Assembly: GCF_016093295.1 (NCBI RefSeq)
Contig: NZ_JAEDAL010000002.1
Location: 496,001-560,000 of the forward strand
DNA length: 64,000 nt
Direction of reading: 5' to 3'
Source of the DNA: Inhella gelatinilytica
Lineage (GTDB): Bacteria; Pseudomonadota; Gammaproteobacteria; Burkholderiales; Burkholderiaceae_C
Both the position numbers and the translations under genes were made by a program. The notes under the pieces were generated by a model that saw nothing but the letters and a program-made list of their open reading frames with translations, had not been told where the DNA came from and searched no databases. This document shows, piece after piece, positions 40,201 to 49,053 of the stretch; within the stretch, counting starts at the first letter, position 1; the number at the start of each line of letters is the position of its first letter.

Positions 40201-40919
40201 TGACCCGCCTCGAAGCGGGCGCTGAGACTGAGTTTGGGGCCGTAGTCCGCTTCGGAGGCGGATCCTGAGAGGCCGTAGGCCACGGTCAGCGGCGCACTGA
40301 GATCTCCGCTGCGCGTGATTCGAAACGTACCCGGGGCGCCGCCGGCCTCTGCGGCCAGCGCCAGCAGGGCCGAAACCGTGACCGTGATGCCCGAGGGCGG
40401 GGGCGGCGGTGCGGCCGCGTACTGGCCCAGGTCGCTAAAGGCGTCGGTCGCAAAGCCTTCCCACTCCAGGCTGGGATCAAAGCTGTCACTGGAGGCGGTG
40501 TCGCCTTGGGTCACGGTGGGCTTGCGCCGCAAGGTGTTGTCGGCCGTGCTGACCAGGTCGGTCCCCCATTGGCTGCCCGGATCGACGCCCACGGTGCCAA
40601 TCGAGTCGATCACCGTGCCCGACCCCTTGACCAGCTCGATGGCGTCATCCCCGTTGAACCAGCCAAACGAGACGGTTTGGTTCGGCGTCAGCCCCAGAAC
40701 AGCCTCGGCGTGGGCCAGCACAAAAACGCCCCCCGGCGGGATGATGCCAACCAGTGGGATGGTCAGGCCGGCTGTCGTTGAGCCATTGAAGTAGACCTTG
40801 ATGGCATACCCGCCCGCGGCCAAGTCAATGGCGGCCCCGGTGCCGTTGAAAAACTCTAAGGCCTTGTTGTTGCCCGAGCCCTCAACGTACTCGCTAATGA
40901 TCAGATCGGTGTAGCTCAC
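37242..40919 (-). CDS. Large secreted nuclease, ExeM/NucH-like, with RTX repeats
   Basis: A 1225-residue extracellular nuclease. Order: lamin-tail domain (about 1-165, L-I-I-S-E-Y-V-E-G-S-G), Calx-beta-like domain (about 180-290), ExeM-type OB-like domain (about 295-440), and an endonuclease/exonuclease/phosphatase domain (about 565-915) with S-F-N-V-L-N, I-E-L-E-N, L-G-D-L-N and S-D-H-D-P active-site segments all intact. RTX nonapeptides (G-G-S-G-A-D-R-L-E type, about 930-1000) are followed by a second beta roll and a helical DUF4214-like end. No N-terminal signal peptide is seen, so type I secretion through the C-terminal region is likely. It may release nutrients or remodel biofilm DNA. 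Confidence 0.9.
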   Translation of the reverse strand: MSYTDLIISEYVEGSGNNKALEFFNGTGAAIDLAAGGYAIKVYFNGSTTAGLTIPLVGIIPPGGVFVLAHAEAVLGLTPNQTVSFGWFNGDDAIELVKGSGTVIDSIGTVGVDPGSQWGTDLVSTADNTLRRKPTVTQGDTASSDSFDPSLEWEGFATDAFSDLGQYAAAPPPPPSGITVTVSALLALAAEAGGAPGTFRITRSGDLSAPLTVAYGLSGSASEADYGPKLSLSARFEAGQSFVDVSVVPVDDTLLEGTETLTLNLQPGADYSVGATASATVSLADNDMPPPGAPLRISAIQGSGAQSSLVGQVVVIEAIVVGDFQSGGLNGFYVQEDAADWDADPATSEGLFISEGGLQVAVAPGDRVRVEGKVSELISGSSSLTRLSDVTSITVLSTGGPLPAPQVLRFPVASLAQLEALEGMRVVIPDALTVTGLEGLSEYGEVLLSSSGPSNQPGTDARLDTYTQFNAPSIEGFAAYQSEIALRTLVVDDGSTSRFPATVLYGRNGEPFSAVNPLRGGDTVSGLIGILDDRYASGDLGHYRLQPTAPVSFQGDNPRTAVPDVGGTLKVASFNVLNFFNGDGAGTGFPTARGADSLTEFQRQRDKIVSAILGLGADVVGLIELENDGYGATSAIQALVDAMNQQAGAGTYTFINPGLPQIGSDAIAVGILYKPAAVRPVGAAAILDSSFVDPDGGGFNSTVQRPSLAQTFEALSNGARFTAVVNHLKSKGTSAGGVGDSDLGDGQGLSNGTRTRAAETLADWLATDPTQSGDPDFLLLGDLNAYAQEDPLRALVAGADNRVGTADDLLPLEGGTSYSYAFDGQWGALDHALATQSLARQVTGAAIWHLNADESASLDYNVESKSPAQLQSLYAPDPYRSSDHDPVVIGLQLTRKGVLRTGTAMDDVLLGTADDDTLMGGSGADRLEGGPGHDVLDGGEGNDLLVSDSGSDTLDGGAGFDIAFIGGSTAASLNLKTGIGTLGSATLSLSGIEAIRGSSAADTFTGLDGPDNLPGEVFKGAGGNDTISGGSGIDRAEFSGKFSDYQIARKPGTMEITVSHKNNGADGIDSLNSIELLVFQDRVIGFGQRAEEVARVAFVLWNPAIYNVPELFAAGLSFYTNEYAYTLNDLCKVALIFRPEKTAQELVATLLANTPGTTKTAAQLYAIMDANGGQSSQTGWAAAIEAMALDAATSAQLDLMGVAQNGLAATYNWGTQPCFWPLVGG

Positions 40920-41156
40920 GGTTTCATTCCAAGGGGGTGATGCAGTCTCGGCTCTGGCCGGTGCCCGGAAGCCGGGGGCACAGCGGCCGCGCAGCCGACA
41001 TGGCGCGCGACGGGGGGGGGTGGCCGCGACGCCCGGATTCTGGCAGTGGGGGGGTCAAAGCGCGACGCCGCCCCTAGATGTCGCCCACAATTCGGCCTCC
41101 TTCAGGTCGGGCGGGGCCGCCGGCCTCGCCTGACAACTGATGCCCTCCGACTGCCC

Positions 41157-42194
41157 ATGACCCCCGCGCAAACTTCAGCCCTGCCTTCGTGGCCCCACGC
41201 CCATCCCGCCAGCGGCGCCCACGGCACGTTGAAACGCCTCAACGAGGATTTCATCGTGACCGAGCTGCCGCTGCAGTTGCCCTCGGGTGCGGGCGAGCAC
41301 CTGTGGCTGGAGGTTGAAAAAAACGGGGCCAACACGACCTTCGTCGCCGAGCGGCTGGCCGAAGCCGCGGGCGTGAACGCCTGGGATGTGGGCTATGCCG
41401 GCCTCAAGGACCGCTACGCCATCACCCGCCAGTGGTTCAGCCTGTACTTACCCAAGGGAGACACGCCCGACCTGACGCAGCTTCAGCACCCCGAGTTCAA
41501 GGTGTTGAGCCAAAACCGGCATGTCAAAAAGCTGCGCCCGGGCGATCTGCAAGGCAACCACTTCCGCATCGTGCTGCGCGACGTCACCGGCGACCGCGCG
41601 GCGATTGAGTCCAACCTGAAGGCCGTGGCGGCCCAGGGGGTGCCCAATTACTTCGGCGCCCAGCGCTTTGGCCATGATGGCGGCAACGTCGAGCAAGGCC
41701 GGGCGATGCTGGCGCGCGAGATCCGCGTTCGGAATCCGAAGAAGAAGGGCCTCTACCTGTCGGCGGTCCGATCCTTTGTCTTCAACGAGGTGCTGGCGCT
41801 GCGCATCCAGCAAGGACTCTGGGGCAAGACGCTGACCGGCGACGTGATGGACGAAGGCGGCCGCCCCACCGGCCCGCTGTGGGGCCGAGGTCGGGTGACG
41901 ACCACTGACGAGGCGCAGGCGCTGGAAAGGGGTGTTGCGGCCATTCATGCCACGTTGTGCGACGGCCTGGAGCACGCGGGTTTGGCTCAGGAGCGCCGCG
42001 CACTGGTGGCGAGCCCGATGGCGATGGCTTGGGAATGGCCCCAGGCCGATCAGCTGCTGCTCACGTTCTTTCTGCCCGCGGGCAACTACGCCACGTCGGT
42101 ACTGAACGAAATCCTCCACACCACGGAGCCCGAACGCCACAGCGAGGGCGAGTCGGGAACGGGGGAATGCGGAGGCGAGCAGGGGCCTGGCTAG
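41157..42194 (+). CDS. truD: tRNA pseudouridine(13) synthase
   Basis: A 345-residue TruD-family enzyme that makes pseudouridine 13 in tRNA-Glu. The nucleophilic Asp is in G-L-K-D-R-Y-A-I-T-R-Q, and further motifs P-N-Y-F-G-A-Q-R-F-G and S-F-V-F-N-E are conserved. The ATG at 41157 was chosen because the first residues after it begin the conserved core; the open frame from 41046 lies in the divergent spacer. The C-terminal 20 residues are a charged, low-complexity extension. Single gene, divergent from the nuclease. Confidence 0.93.
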   Translation: MTPAQTSALPSWPHAHPASGAHGTLKRLNEDFIVTELPLQLPSGAGEHLWLEVEKNGANTTFVAERLAEAAGVNAWDVGYAGLKDRYAITRQWFSLYLPKGDTPDLTQLQHPEFKVLSQNRHVKKLRPGDLQGNHFRIVLRDVTGDRAAIESNLKAVAAQGVPNYFGAQRFGHDGGNVEQGRAMLAREIRVRNPKKKGLYLSAVRSFVFNEVLALRIQQGLWGKTLTGDVMDEGGRPTGPLWGRGRVTTTDEAQALERGVAAIHATLCDGLEHAGLAQERRALVASPMAMAWEWPQADQLLLTFFLPAGNYATSVLNEILHTTEPERHSEGESGTGECGGEQGPG

Positions 42195-42235
42195 GCTGGG
42201 CGATGTTCATGGGCCGCCACTGCGGCCCACGGTTG

Positions 42236-42270
42236 GAAAACAAAAAGGGCCTGACCGAAGTCAAGCCCTT
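42236..42270 (-). terminator. Rho-independent terminator of tRNA-Thr
   Basis: On the minus strand AAGGGCTTGAC, a TTCG tetraloop and GTCAGGCCCTT form an 11-pair stem with one G-U-type pair, followed by TTTTTGTTTTC. It begins 18 bases past the tRNA 3' end. Confidence 0.9.
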
Positions 42271-42288
42271 GATGCGTATGGAGTTTTG

Positions 42289-42364
42289 TGGTGCCGGCAA
42301 GAGGAGTCGAACCCCCGACCTTCGCATTACGAATGCGCTGCTCTACCAACTGAGCTATGCCGGC
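42289..42364 (-). tRNA. tRNA-Thr (anticodon CGT)
   Basis: A 76-base tRNA including an encoded CCA. The acceptor stem GCCGGCA pairs with TGCCGGC, the D arm has AGCTCAGTTGGTAGAGC, the anticodon loop is TTCGTAA giving CGT, and the T loop is GGTTCGACTCC. It reads ACG codons. It has its own promoter inside the end of fbp and a strong terminator. Confidence 0.97.
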
Positions 42365-42381
42365 ACGCGGCGAAGTCCAAG

Positions 42382-42411
42382 ATTATGTCAGAGTTTTAGC
42401 CGTTTTGTGAA
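42382..42411 (-). promoter_or_regulatory. Sigma-70-type promoter of tRNA-Thr
   Basis: On the minus strand TTCACA (42406-42411) and CATAAT (42382-42387) are separated by 18 bases. The -10 box ends 18 bases before the mature tRNA 5' end, and the -35 overlaps the last codons of fbp. Confidence 0.55.
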
Positions 42412-43418
42412 GGGGCTTCGAGGTGGTACGCGGTCACCCGCTCGACCTCGTTCTTGGAGCCCAGCACCACGGCCACGCGTTCGTGCAGCTTGGTGGGGGT
42501 GAGGTCGAGGATGCGCTGGCGCGCATTGGTGGCCGCACCGCCGGCCTGCTCAACGATGAAGGCCATGGGATTGGCTTCGTACATGAGGCGCAGCTTGCCG
42601 GCTTTGCCCGGTTCGCGCTTGTCCCAGGGGTACATGAAGATGCCGCCGCGGGTCAGGATGCGGTGCACGTCCGCCACCATGCTGGCAATCCAGCGCATGT
42701 TGAAGTTCTTGCCGCGTGGGCCTTCTTCACCGGCCAAGCATTCGTCTATGTAACGCTTCACCGGGGTGTCCCAGTGGCGCATGTTCGACATGTTGATGGC
42801 GAACTCTTTGGTGTCGGCCGGGATCTTGACGTTGTCCTCGGTCAGCACCCACGAGCCCATCTCACGGTCCAGCGTGAACATGGCCACGCCGTCGCCCACG
42901 GTGAGCACCAAGGTGGTCTGCGGGCCATAGATGCAGTAACCGGCCGCGGCTTGCTGCTTGCCCGGCTGCAGAAAGTCTTCTTCGCTGACGCCGCGGTGGT
43001 TGTTGACCTTGCGCAGCACCGAGAAGATGGTGCCGATGCTGACATTTACGTCGATGTTGGACGAGCCGTCGAGCGGGTCGAACAGCAGCAGGTACTCGCC
43101 CTGTGGGAAGCGGTTGGGCACGAGGTGGATGGAGTCCATTTCCTCGGAGGCCATGGCGGCCAGGTGGCCGCCCCACTCGTTGGCTTCGATCAGCACCTCG
43201 TTGGCGATGATGTCCAGCTTCTTTTGCACTTCGCCCTGGACGTTCTCGCTGTCGGCGCTGCCCAGCACGTCGCCGAGTGCGCCCTTGTTGACGCTAATGG
43301 CAATGCGCTTGCAGGCGCGCGCCACCACTTCGATCAACAGGCGCAACTGCGGCGGAATGCTGTTGTTCGCTCGTTGCTGCTCGACCAGGTATTGGGTCAG
43401 GCTGATGCGTTGTCCCAT
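42396..43418 (-). CDS. fbp: Fructose-1,6-bisphosphatase class I
   Basis: A 340-residue class I FBPase; hydrolyses fructose-1,6-bisphosphate in gluconeogenesis or the Calvin cycle. Metal and substrate residues are in [11 protein letters not shown], with Y-C-I-Y-G-P and [15 protein letters not shown] later. The length is typical. The ATG directly abuts the stop of pepN with no base between, so the two are probably co-transcribed. No cbb genes are nearby, so gluconeogenesis is the likely role here. Confidence 0.96.
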   Translation of the reverse strand: MGQRISLTQYLVEQQRANNSIPPQLRLLIEVVARACKRIAISVNKGALGDVLGSADSENVQGEVQKKLDIIANEVLIEANEWGGHLAAMASEEMDSIHLVPNRFPQGEYLLLFDPLDGSSNIDVNVSIGTIFSVLRKVNNHRGVSEEDFLQPGKQQAAAGYCIYGPQTTLVLTVGDGVAMFTLDREMGSWVLTEDNVKIPADTKEFAINMSNMRHWDTPVKRYIDECLAGEEGPRGKNFNMRWIASMVADVHRILTRGGIFMYPWDKREPGKAGKLRLMYEANPMAFIVEQAGGAATNARQRILDLTPTKLHERVAVVLGSKNEVERVTAYHLEAPSQNG

Positions 43419-46082
43419 TCAGGCCTCCAGGGCTTTGGTGACGATTTCGCGCACGTCGTTGGACAAGGTGGGACGCTCGGAAAGGCGTTTGAGGGCTTCT
43501 TGGGCCGCGCTGCGGAAGGGCTCGGCCAGCGTGGACCAGCGGTCCATGGCGCGGGCCAGTCGGGCGGCCACTTGCGGATTGATGGCGTCCAAAGCCGCCA
43601 CTTGATCGGCCCACAGCACATAACCCCCGGCATCCGTGCGGTGGAAGGCGCCGGGGTTCAGGTTGCAGAACTGCACCAGCAGGCTGCGGGCGCGGTTCGG
43701 GTTCTTGAGCGTGAAGTCCGGGTGCTGCAACAGCTTTTTGACGCGCTCGAACACCTTGCCGTCGCGTTCCGCCGTGCGGGCCTGCAGCATGAACCACTTG
43801 TCCACCACCAGCGCGTCGTGGGCGAACTGCTCGTGGAAGTGGGTGAGCGCAGCATCGGCCAAGCCGGCGTGGGCCTGCACCAGGGCGGACAGGGCACCGA
43901 AGCGCTCGGTCATGTTGGTGGCGTCCTTGACCTGCTGGTAGGCCTTGCCCGGCCACACCGGGTCAGCCAGCATGGCCGAGCCGCGCACCAGCAGGGCCAG
44001 CGCCAGGTTGGCCAGCGCCCGCCGGCCAGCGTCCTCGGCTGTGGGGCGGTAGCCGCCCTCGACCTGGTGCGCCTCAAAGGCCCAAGCCCAGTCGTCGCGC
44101 AGGGCCAGGGCGAGCTGGTCCCAGGCGGCTTCCACCGCGTTGTGGATGGCCTGTGGGTCGACCACCGGCAGTTGCTCGGCGATGTACGCCGCTTCCGGCA
44201 GGCGCAGGGCCTCGGCCTTGAAGGCGGGATCGAGCTGCGGGTCGCGCAGCACGGCGCGCATGGCGTCCAGGAAGCCGATGTCCAACTCCAGCGCTTGACC
44301 CGATTGCACGGCATCCAGGAGGCGGCGCAGGGCCAAACGCTGGCTGGCTTCCCAGCGATTGAAGGCGTCGGCGTCGTGACGCAAGAGCGTCAGCCGTTCG
44401 GCGTCGGTGAGGCCGTCGTCGAGCAGCACCGGTGCGGAGAAGCCGCGCAGCAGCGAGGGCACAGGTTGGCTGCTGACCTCGGTGAAGGTGAAGCTCTGCT
44501 CGGCTTGTTCCAGCAGCAGCACGGTTTCCAGTGCACCGACGCTGGCTTGGCCAGCGAGGTTCAGCGGCAGGGCGTGGCCCTCGGCGCCCACCAAGCCCAT
44601 GCGGACGGGAATGAGCTGCGGCGCTGCGCCTTCGCCGGCCTTGGGATTGCGCTGGGTCAGCGTTAGCGTGTAGGTTTGGGCGGCGGCGTCGTAGTGGCCG
44701 CGGGCGGTGACCTGCGGCGTGCCCGGCTGGCTGTACCAGCGTTTGAACGCGTCCAGACGGGAGGCCAGGGCGGAGTCCGGGTTGGCGTCGGCCATGGCCT
44801 GGGCGAAATCGTCACAGGTCACGGCCTGACCATCGTGGCGCTCGAAATACAGCGCCATGCCCTGAGCGAAGCCCTCGCGGCCGAGCAGGGTTTGGTACAG
44901 GCCCACCACCTCGGCGCCCTTTTCATAGACGGTGGCGGTGTAGAAGTTGTTGATCTCGGTGTAGCTGTCCGGGCGCACCGAGTGCGCCATGGTGCCGGCG
45001 TCTTCCGGGAATTGCATCGTGCGCAGGTTGCGCACCTGTTGGATGCGCTGCACGGCGCGGGCGCTGGGGCTGCCGGCCATGTCCATGCTGAACTCGCGGT
45101 CGCGGAAGACGGTCAGGCCTTCCTTGAGCGAGAGCTGGAACCAGTCGCGACAGGTGACGCGGTTGCCGGTCCAGTTGTGGAAATACTCGTGCGCCACGAT
45201 GGCTTCCACGCGCTGGAAGTCCGCATCGGTTTGGGTGGCGGGCGAGCAGAGCAGGGCGCTGGTGTTGAAGATGTTCAGGCCCTTGTTCTCCATCGCGCCC
45301 ATGTTGAAGTCGGACACGCCGACGATCATGAAGCGCTCCAGGTCCAGCGGCAGCTTGAAGCGCGCTTCGTCCCAGATCATGGAGGCGATCAGCGAGTTCA
45401 TCGCGTGCTCGGTCTTGTCCAGGTCACCCCGGCGCACATAGACCTGCAGCAAGTGCTCCTTGCCTGAGCGGGTGACCACGCGCTGCTCGCGTGCGACCAA
45501 GTCCGCCGCCACCACGGCGAAGAGGTAGCTGGGCTTGGGGAAGGGGTCGTGCCACTTGGCGAAGTGTTTGCCCCCGTCCAGATCGCCTTGTTCGACCAAG
45601 TTGCCGTTGGAGAGCAGGATGGGGTACTTGGCCTTGTCCGCGCGCAGCAGCACGGTATAGACCGCCATCACGTCCGGGCGGTCGAGGAAATAGGTGATGC
45701 GACGGAAGCCCTCGGCCTCGCACTGCGTGAAGAAGCCGCCGCCCGAGGTGTACAGGCCGGAGAGGGCCGTGTTCTTTTCCGGGCAGCAGGTGTTGCGGAT
45801 GACGAGCTCAAAGTCGCGGTCCGGCGCGTCGATGTGCAGCAGATTGCCGTCTTGGCGGAAGCTTACGGGCTCGCCGTCGATCATCACGCGCAGCGGGGTC
45901 AATTCTTCGCCGTGCAGCACCAAGGCGCCGTGAGCCTGGGTGGCGTTGCGCTTGACCGCCATCTTGCTGGTGATCAGCGTCTTGGCCGGGTCGAGGTCCA
46001 GCGTCAGGTCGACGGTGGCGATCCAGTAGGTCGGTGCCTGGTAGTCCAGGCGGTGGATGACTGGGGCAGTGCCTTCACGCAT
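43419..46082 (-). CDS. pepN: Aminopeptidase N
   Basis: An 887-residue M1 metallopeptidase that removes N-terminal residues from peptides in the cytoplasm. The exopeptidase motif G-A-M-E-N is near residue 260 and the zinc site H-E-Y-F-H near 297, with the second glutamate about 20 residues on (K-E-G-L-T-V-F). The N terminus is the standard bacterial PepN form, and the C-terminal helical domain is complete. Cotranscription with fbp downstream is likely, since the stop codon abuts the fbp start. Confidence 0.96.
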   Translation of the reverse strand: MREGTAPVIHRLDYQAPTYWIATVDLTLDLDPAKTLITSKMAVKRNATQAHGALVLHGEELTPLRVMIDGEPVSFRQDGNLLHIDAPDRDFELVIRNTCCPEKNTALSGLYTSGGGFFTQCEAEGFRRITYFLDRPDVMAVYTVLLRADKAKYPILLSNGNLVEQGDLDGGKHFAKWHDPFPKPSYLFAVVAADLVAREQRVVTRSGKEHLLQVYVRRGDLDKTEHAMNSLIASMIWDEARFKLPLDLERFMIVGVSDFNMGAMENKGLNIFNTSALLCSPATQTDADFQRVEAIVAHEYFHNWTGNRVTCRDWFQLSLKEGLTVFRDREFSMDMAGSPSARAVQRIQQVRNLRTMQFPEDAGTMAHSVRPDSYTEINNFYTATVYEKGAEVVGLYQTLLGREGFAQGMALYFERHDGQAVTCDDFAQAMADANPDSALASRLDAFKRWYSQPGTPQVTARGHYDAAAQTYTLTLTQRNPKAGEGAAPQLIPVRMGLVGAEGHALPLNLAGQASVGALETVLLLEQAEQSFTFTEVSSQPVPSLLRGFSAPVLLDDGLTDAERLTLLRHDADAFNRWEASQRLALRRLLDAVQSGQALELDIGFLDAMRAVLRDPQLDPAFKAEALRLPEAAYIAEQLPVVDPQAIHNAVEAAWDQLALALRDDWAWAFEAHQVEGGYRPTAEDAGRRALANLALALLVRGSAMLADPVWPGKAYQQVKDATNMTERFGALSALVQAHAGLADAALTHFHEQFAHDALVVDKWFMLQARTAERDGKVFERVKKLLQHPDFTLKNPNRARSLLVQFCNLNPGAFHRTDAGGYVLWADQVAALDAINPQVAARLARAMDRWSTLAEPFRSAAQEALKRLSERPTLSNDVREIVTKALEA

Positions 46083-46110
46083 GGGAGGTCCTTGTCAGAG
46101 TGGGCGGCCC

Positions 46111-46548
46111 TCAGGCCGCGGAGCGCGACATCAAGGCGATGCCGCTCAGGCACAGGGCTAGCCCGGCCAGTTGGGTAAGGGAGAGGCGCTCTTGGAACAG
46201 CAGCCAGCCCATCACGAGCAAGCTGGCTGTCACCACGGAAGCCGTCAAAACAAAAGCACTGTTCAGGCTCGCACCGGCGCGGTAGGCGAGCAAAAAGCCC
46301 AGTTCGATGAGCACGATGGCCAGCGCCACCCCCCAGACCGACGCGTTCAGTTGACCCACGGACTCACGCAGGGACTGTTGCAGCGGGAACAGAAGGAACA
46401 GCGGCAGGCTCAAGAGGGCGGCCACAGCGTAGAAGGCCATCAGCGACAGCACCGGGTGGGCGCTTGCGCTGAGGGACTTCTGCATCAGGTGGTACAGGAC
46501 CTGCCCCCCGATGGCAACGGCCATGGCCAGTGCATAGCCCACTTTCAT
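46111..46548 (-). CDS. Single-domain EamA/DMT-like membrane protein
   Basis: A 145-residue hydrophobic protein with four to five transmembrane helices, about half the size of a ten-helix EamA transporter. The C-terminal part (L-L-V-M-G-W-L-L-F-Q-E-R-L-S-L-T-Q-L-A-G-L-A-L) is the typical EamA end, with the conserved glutamate before a last helix. Such half-size proteins are thought to act as dimers, like small multidrug-resistance proteins. It lies between prfB and pepN on the same strand. Substrate unknown. Confidence 0.75.
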   Translation of the reverse strand: MKVGYALAMAVAIGGQVLYHLMQKSLSASAHPVLSLMAFYAVAALLSLPLFLLFPLQQSLRESVGQLNASVWGVALAIVLIELGFLLAYRAGASLNSAFVLTASVVTASLLVMGWLLFQERLSLTQLAGLALCLSGIALMSRSAA

Positions 46549-46597
46549 GGGCTCACTCCCAGCGGAGCGGCAGCCAATGAAGGCGAGCGAGCCATCG

Positions 46598-47702
46598 TCA
46601 CACGCCCTGCTTCAAAGATTCGGTGATGAAGGCGTCCAAGTCGCCATCCAGCACCTTTTGGGTGTTGGAAATTTCGACGTTGGTGCGCAAATCTTTGATG
46701 CGGCTCTGGTCCAGCACGTACGAACGGATTTGGTGACCCCAACCCACATCGGTCTTGGAGTCTTCCAGCTTCTGCTGCTCGGCCATGCGTTTTTTCATTT
46801 CGTGGTCGTACAGCCGCGAACGCAAACGGCGCCACGCCACGTCGCGGTTGCTGTGCTGGCTGCGGCTGTCTTGGCACTGGACCACGATGCCCGTGGGAAC
46901 GTGCGTCAAGCGCACGGCCGAGTCGGTCTTGTTGATGTGCTGACCGCCGGCCCCGCTGGCGCGGTAGGTGTCCGTGCGCACATCGGCCGGGTTGATGTCG
47001 ATCTCAATCGAGTCATCAATTTCCGGGTAAACAAACAGCGAGGCAAAGCTGGTGTGGCGACCGCCCGAGCTATCGAACGGCGATTTGCGAACCAAGCGGT
47101 GCACGCCCGACTCCGTGCGCAGCAGGCCAAAGGCGTATTCCCCCTCCACCTTGATGGTGGCGCTTTTGATGCCGGCCACGTCGCCCGGGGTTTCGTCTTC
47201 CAGCGTGGCCTTGAAGCCCTTGCGCTCGCAGTACTTCAGGTACTGACGCAACAACATGCTGGCCCAGTCGTTGGCCTCGGTGCCCCCGGCGCCCGCCTGG
47301 ATGTCGATGAAGCAGTTGCTGGGGTCGGCCGGGTTGTTGAACATCCGGCGGAATTCCAGCTCCTCGACTGTGGAAGTCAGCTTGGCGGTTTCGCCTTCCA
47401 AGGTTTCGATGGAGTCGAAATCGTCTTCAGCCTTGGCCATCTCGAAGAGTTCGAGGTTGTCGCCCAGGTTGGCTTCCAGGTGATTGATGGTTTCGACCAC
47501 GCGGTCGAGTTCGCGCTTTTCCTTGCCCAGTTCCTGAGCGCGCTTGGGCTCGTTCCAGACAGCGGGGTTTTCGAGGGCGGCGTTGACCTCGTTCAGGCGA
47601 AGGGCTTTGCGGTCGTAGTCAAAGATACCCCCGAAGCGCGTCGGTGCGCGCGCGGAGGTCATTGATCAACGTGCCCAAGGCATTGATGCGTTCGGCGTCC
47701 AT
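46598..47702 (-). CDS. prfB: Peptide chain release factor 2, programmed +1 frameshift
   Basis: RF2 terminates translation at UGA and UAA. The gene is in two frames: codons 1-27 run from ATG 47702 to an in-frame TGA (47619-47621), then ribosomes shift by +1 and continue from GAC (47618-47620) to the stop at 46598; the product is 367 residues. RF2-specific signatures are the tripeptide S-P-F (in [11 protein letters not shown]) and the catalytic G-G-Q ([10 protein letters not shown]). Automatic annotation would give two separate frames, one of them starting falsely at 47662. Confidence 0.96.
47618..47633 (-). promoter_or_regulatory. prfB programmed +1 frameshift site
   Basis: On the minus strand CGG GGG TAT CTT TGA C: an internal Shine-Dalgarno-like GGGGG, the slippery CTT codon and the UGA stop followed by C. 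Except for the first base it equals the classical E. coli site. It lets RF2 levels regulate RF2 synthesis. Confidence 0.95.
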
Positions 47703-47890
47703 GGTGTCGTCGGGTGGTTGAGGCCGGAAAAAAGCTGCACAGGCGTGCGGTCCGGGCCTTTGGAAGGCGCCGATTCTCGCACGGGCATCCTCCGGGAAAG
47801 CCCTGCTGGGGGCATTCCCGGTTTGGCGGGTTTTGTCAGAAAGCTGTAAGCGCTTCGAGAGGACCATGCGACATCGCGATGGAGACCTGA

Positions 47891-48187
47891 ATGCTTCTGA
47901 CGATTACGGCCATCAAGTTGGTGACGGAAATTGCGCTGCTCGCCCTGGTGGGGCGCTGGTTGCTTGGCGTGTTGGCCGGAGCCAAGCGAGAGGGCAACTT
48001 CTTCTACCAAACCTTGGGGGCGATGACCCGCCCGTTTGAAAAGCTGACGCGATGGATCAGCCCCAAGCAGGTGTTGGACCGTCACATCCCGTTGGCCGCG
48101 GGGGTGCTGCTGTTGTCCACCTGGCTGATCAGCACGCTGCTCAAGATTCAAACCTGCCTGCAAGTGGGAGTGGAACTGTGCCGTTGA
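47891..48187 (+). CDS. YggT-like small membrane protein
   Basis: A 98-residue protein with two hydrophobic segments (about 5-30 and 66-90). The central stretch F-F-Y-Q-T-L-G-A-M-T-R-P-F-E-K-L-T-R-W-I resembles a single YggT repeat, which in YggT proteins links two helices. It is divergent from prfB and overlaps the start of the TPR gene by ten bases, so translation is coupled. The role is unknown; YggT relatives are linked to envelope and division functions in some bacteria. Confidence 0.6.
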   Translation: MLLTITAIKLVTEIALLALVGRWLLGVLAGAKREGNFFYQTLGAMTRPFEKLTRWISPKQVLDRHIPLAAGVLLLSTWLISTLLKIQTCLQVGVELCR

Positions 48188-48738
48188 TCATTCGTTTGCA
48201 GTTGTGGTGGTGGCTGACGCTGGGTCGGCGGGCGCCCGCACTCCGGTTGCTGGATCAGGTGCTGGCACAGCGTCCCAATCTGGCGGAGGCCTTGGCCACG
48301 CGCGCCCACTTGCGCGCCGAAGCGGGGGATCGGGCCGCGGCTGTGGCCGACCTGACGCGCCTGACGCAGATTCAGCCCCATCAAGCGCCGGGGTGGTTCA
48401 ACTTGGGTTTTTTGCAAGAGGCGCAAGGCCTGGCGCATGCGGCGGCGGATTCGCTGCAGCGCGCTGTGACTCTGGACCCCAAGATGGACCGGGCGTGGTA
48501 CGGCCTGGGTTTGGCCCTGCTGCAGCTCGGTCGGACCGAGGAGGCGGTGCAGGCGTTTAAGCGCAACACCGAGTTGCAGCCCTTGAGCCCCTACGGCTGG
48601 ACCCAGCTGGCTCGGGCCTATGCCCGGCAGTCTCAAGACCGGGACGTGCAGCGGGTGTTGTCGCACCTAGAGAACTTCGAACCGGGCGTGGCCGAAGCGC
48701 TGCGCCGTGAGCTGATTTCCAACCCGCCGGCCCCCTGA
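48178..48738 (+). CDS. Tetratricopeptide-repeat protein (GTG start)
   Basis: A 186-residue protein with about four TPR-like helical pairs (A-W-Y-G-L-G-L-A-L-L-Q-L-G-R-T-E-E-A and similar) preceded by an aromatic N-terminal segment, L-W-W-W-L, that may associate with the membrane. The GTG at 48178 was chosen because GGGAG lies about eight bases before it and because the earlier frame from 48052 lies in the previous gene. It overlaps that gene by ten bases. TPRs mediate protein contacts; no enzymatic function is visible. Confidence 0.75.
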   Translation: MPLIIRLQLWWWLTLGRRAPALRLLDQVLAQRPNLAEALATRAHLRAEAGDRAAAVADLTRLTQIQPHQAPGWFNLGFLQEAQGLAHAAADSLQRAVTLDPKMDRAWYGLGLALLQLGRTEEAVQAFKRNTELQPLSPYGWTQLARAYARQSQDRDVQRVLSHLENFEPGVAEALRRELISNPPAP

Positions 48739-48794
48739 AGGGCTGGTTCTTTTGCCCCGCAAGGGCTCACGCAGTACCGAAGCCGAGGAGAACC

Positions 48795-49052
48795 ATGCAG
48801 TTAACCGAAAAGCATCGCCAGTACTGGCAGAAGAACCTGCGGGTGACCGCGGTTCTGCTGGTCATCTGGTTCGTCGTGACCTATGTGGTCTCGTACTTTG
48901 CACGTGATCTGAGTTTCAATTTCTTTGGCTGGCCCTTCAGCTTTTGGATGGGGGCGCAGGGCTCTCTCATCATTTACGTGGCGATCATTTGGTTCTACGC
49001 GAACTACATGAACAAGCTCGATCACGAACACGGCGTGGCCGAGGAGGAATGA
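48795..49052 (+). CDS. DUF4212 small subunit of sodium:solute symporter
   Basis: An 85-residue two-helix membrane protein of the DUF4212 family (Q-Y-W-Q-K-N-L-R near the start, F-W-M-G-A-Q-G-S-L-I-I-Y-V in helix two, charged C terminus). Members always precede a VC_2705-type solute:sodium symporter and are presumed to be its accessory subunit. The stop is followed after one base by the symporter start, so they are one operon. Confidence 0.88.
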   Translation: MQLTEKHRQYWQKNLRVTAVLLVIWFVVTYVVSYFARDLSFNFFGWPFSFWMGAQGSLIIYVAIIWFYANYMNKLDHEHGVAEEE

Positions 49053-49053
49053 C

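Noticed and set aside
42423..44666. 747-codon frame antisense to fbp and pepN
   Set aside because: It covers two well-identified genes end to end and shows shadow-type composition.
47619..47867. Separate 82-residue protein upstream of prfB
   Set aside because: It is the zero-frame 5' part of prfB plus non-coding leader; it ends at the frameshift TGA.
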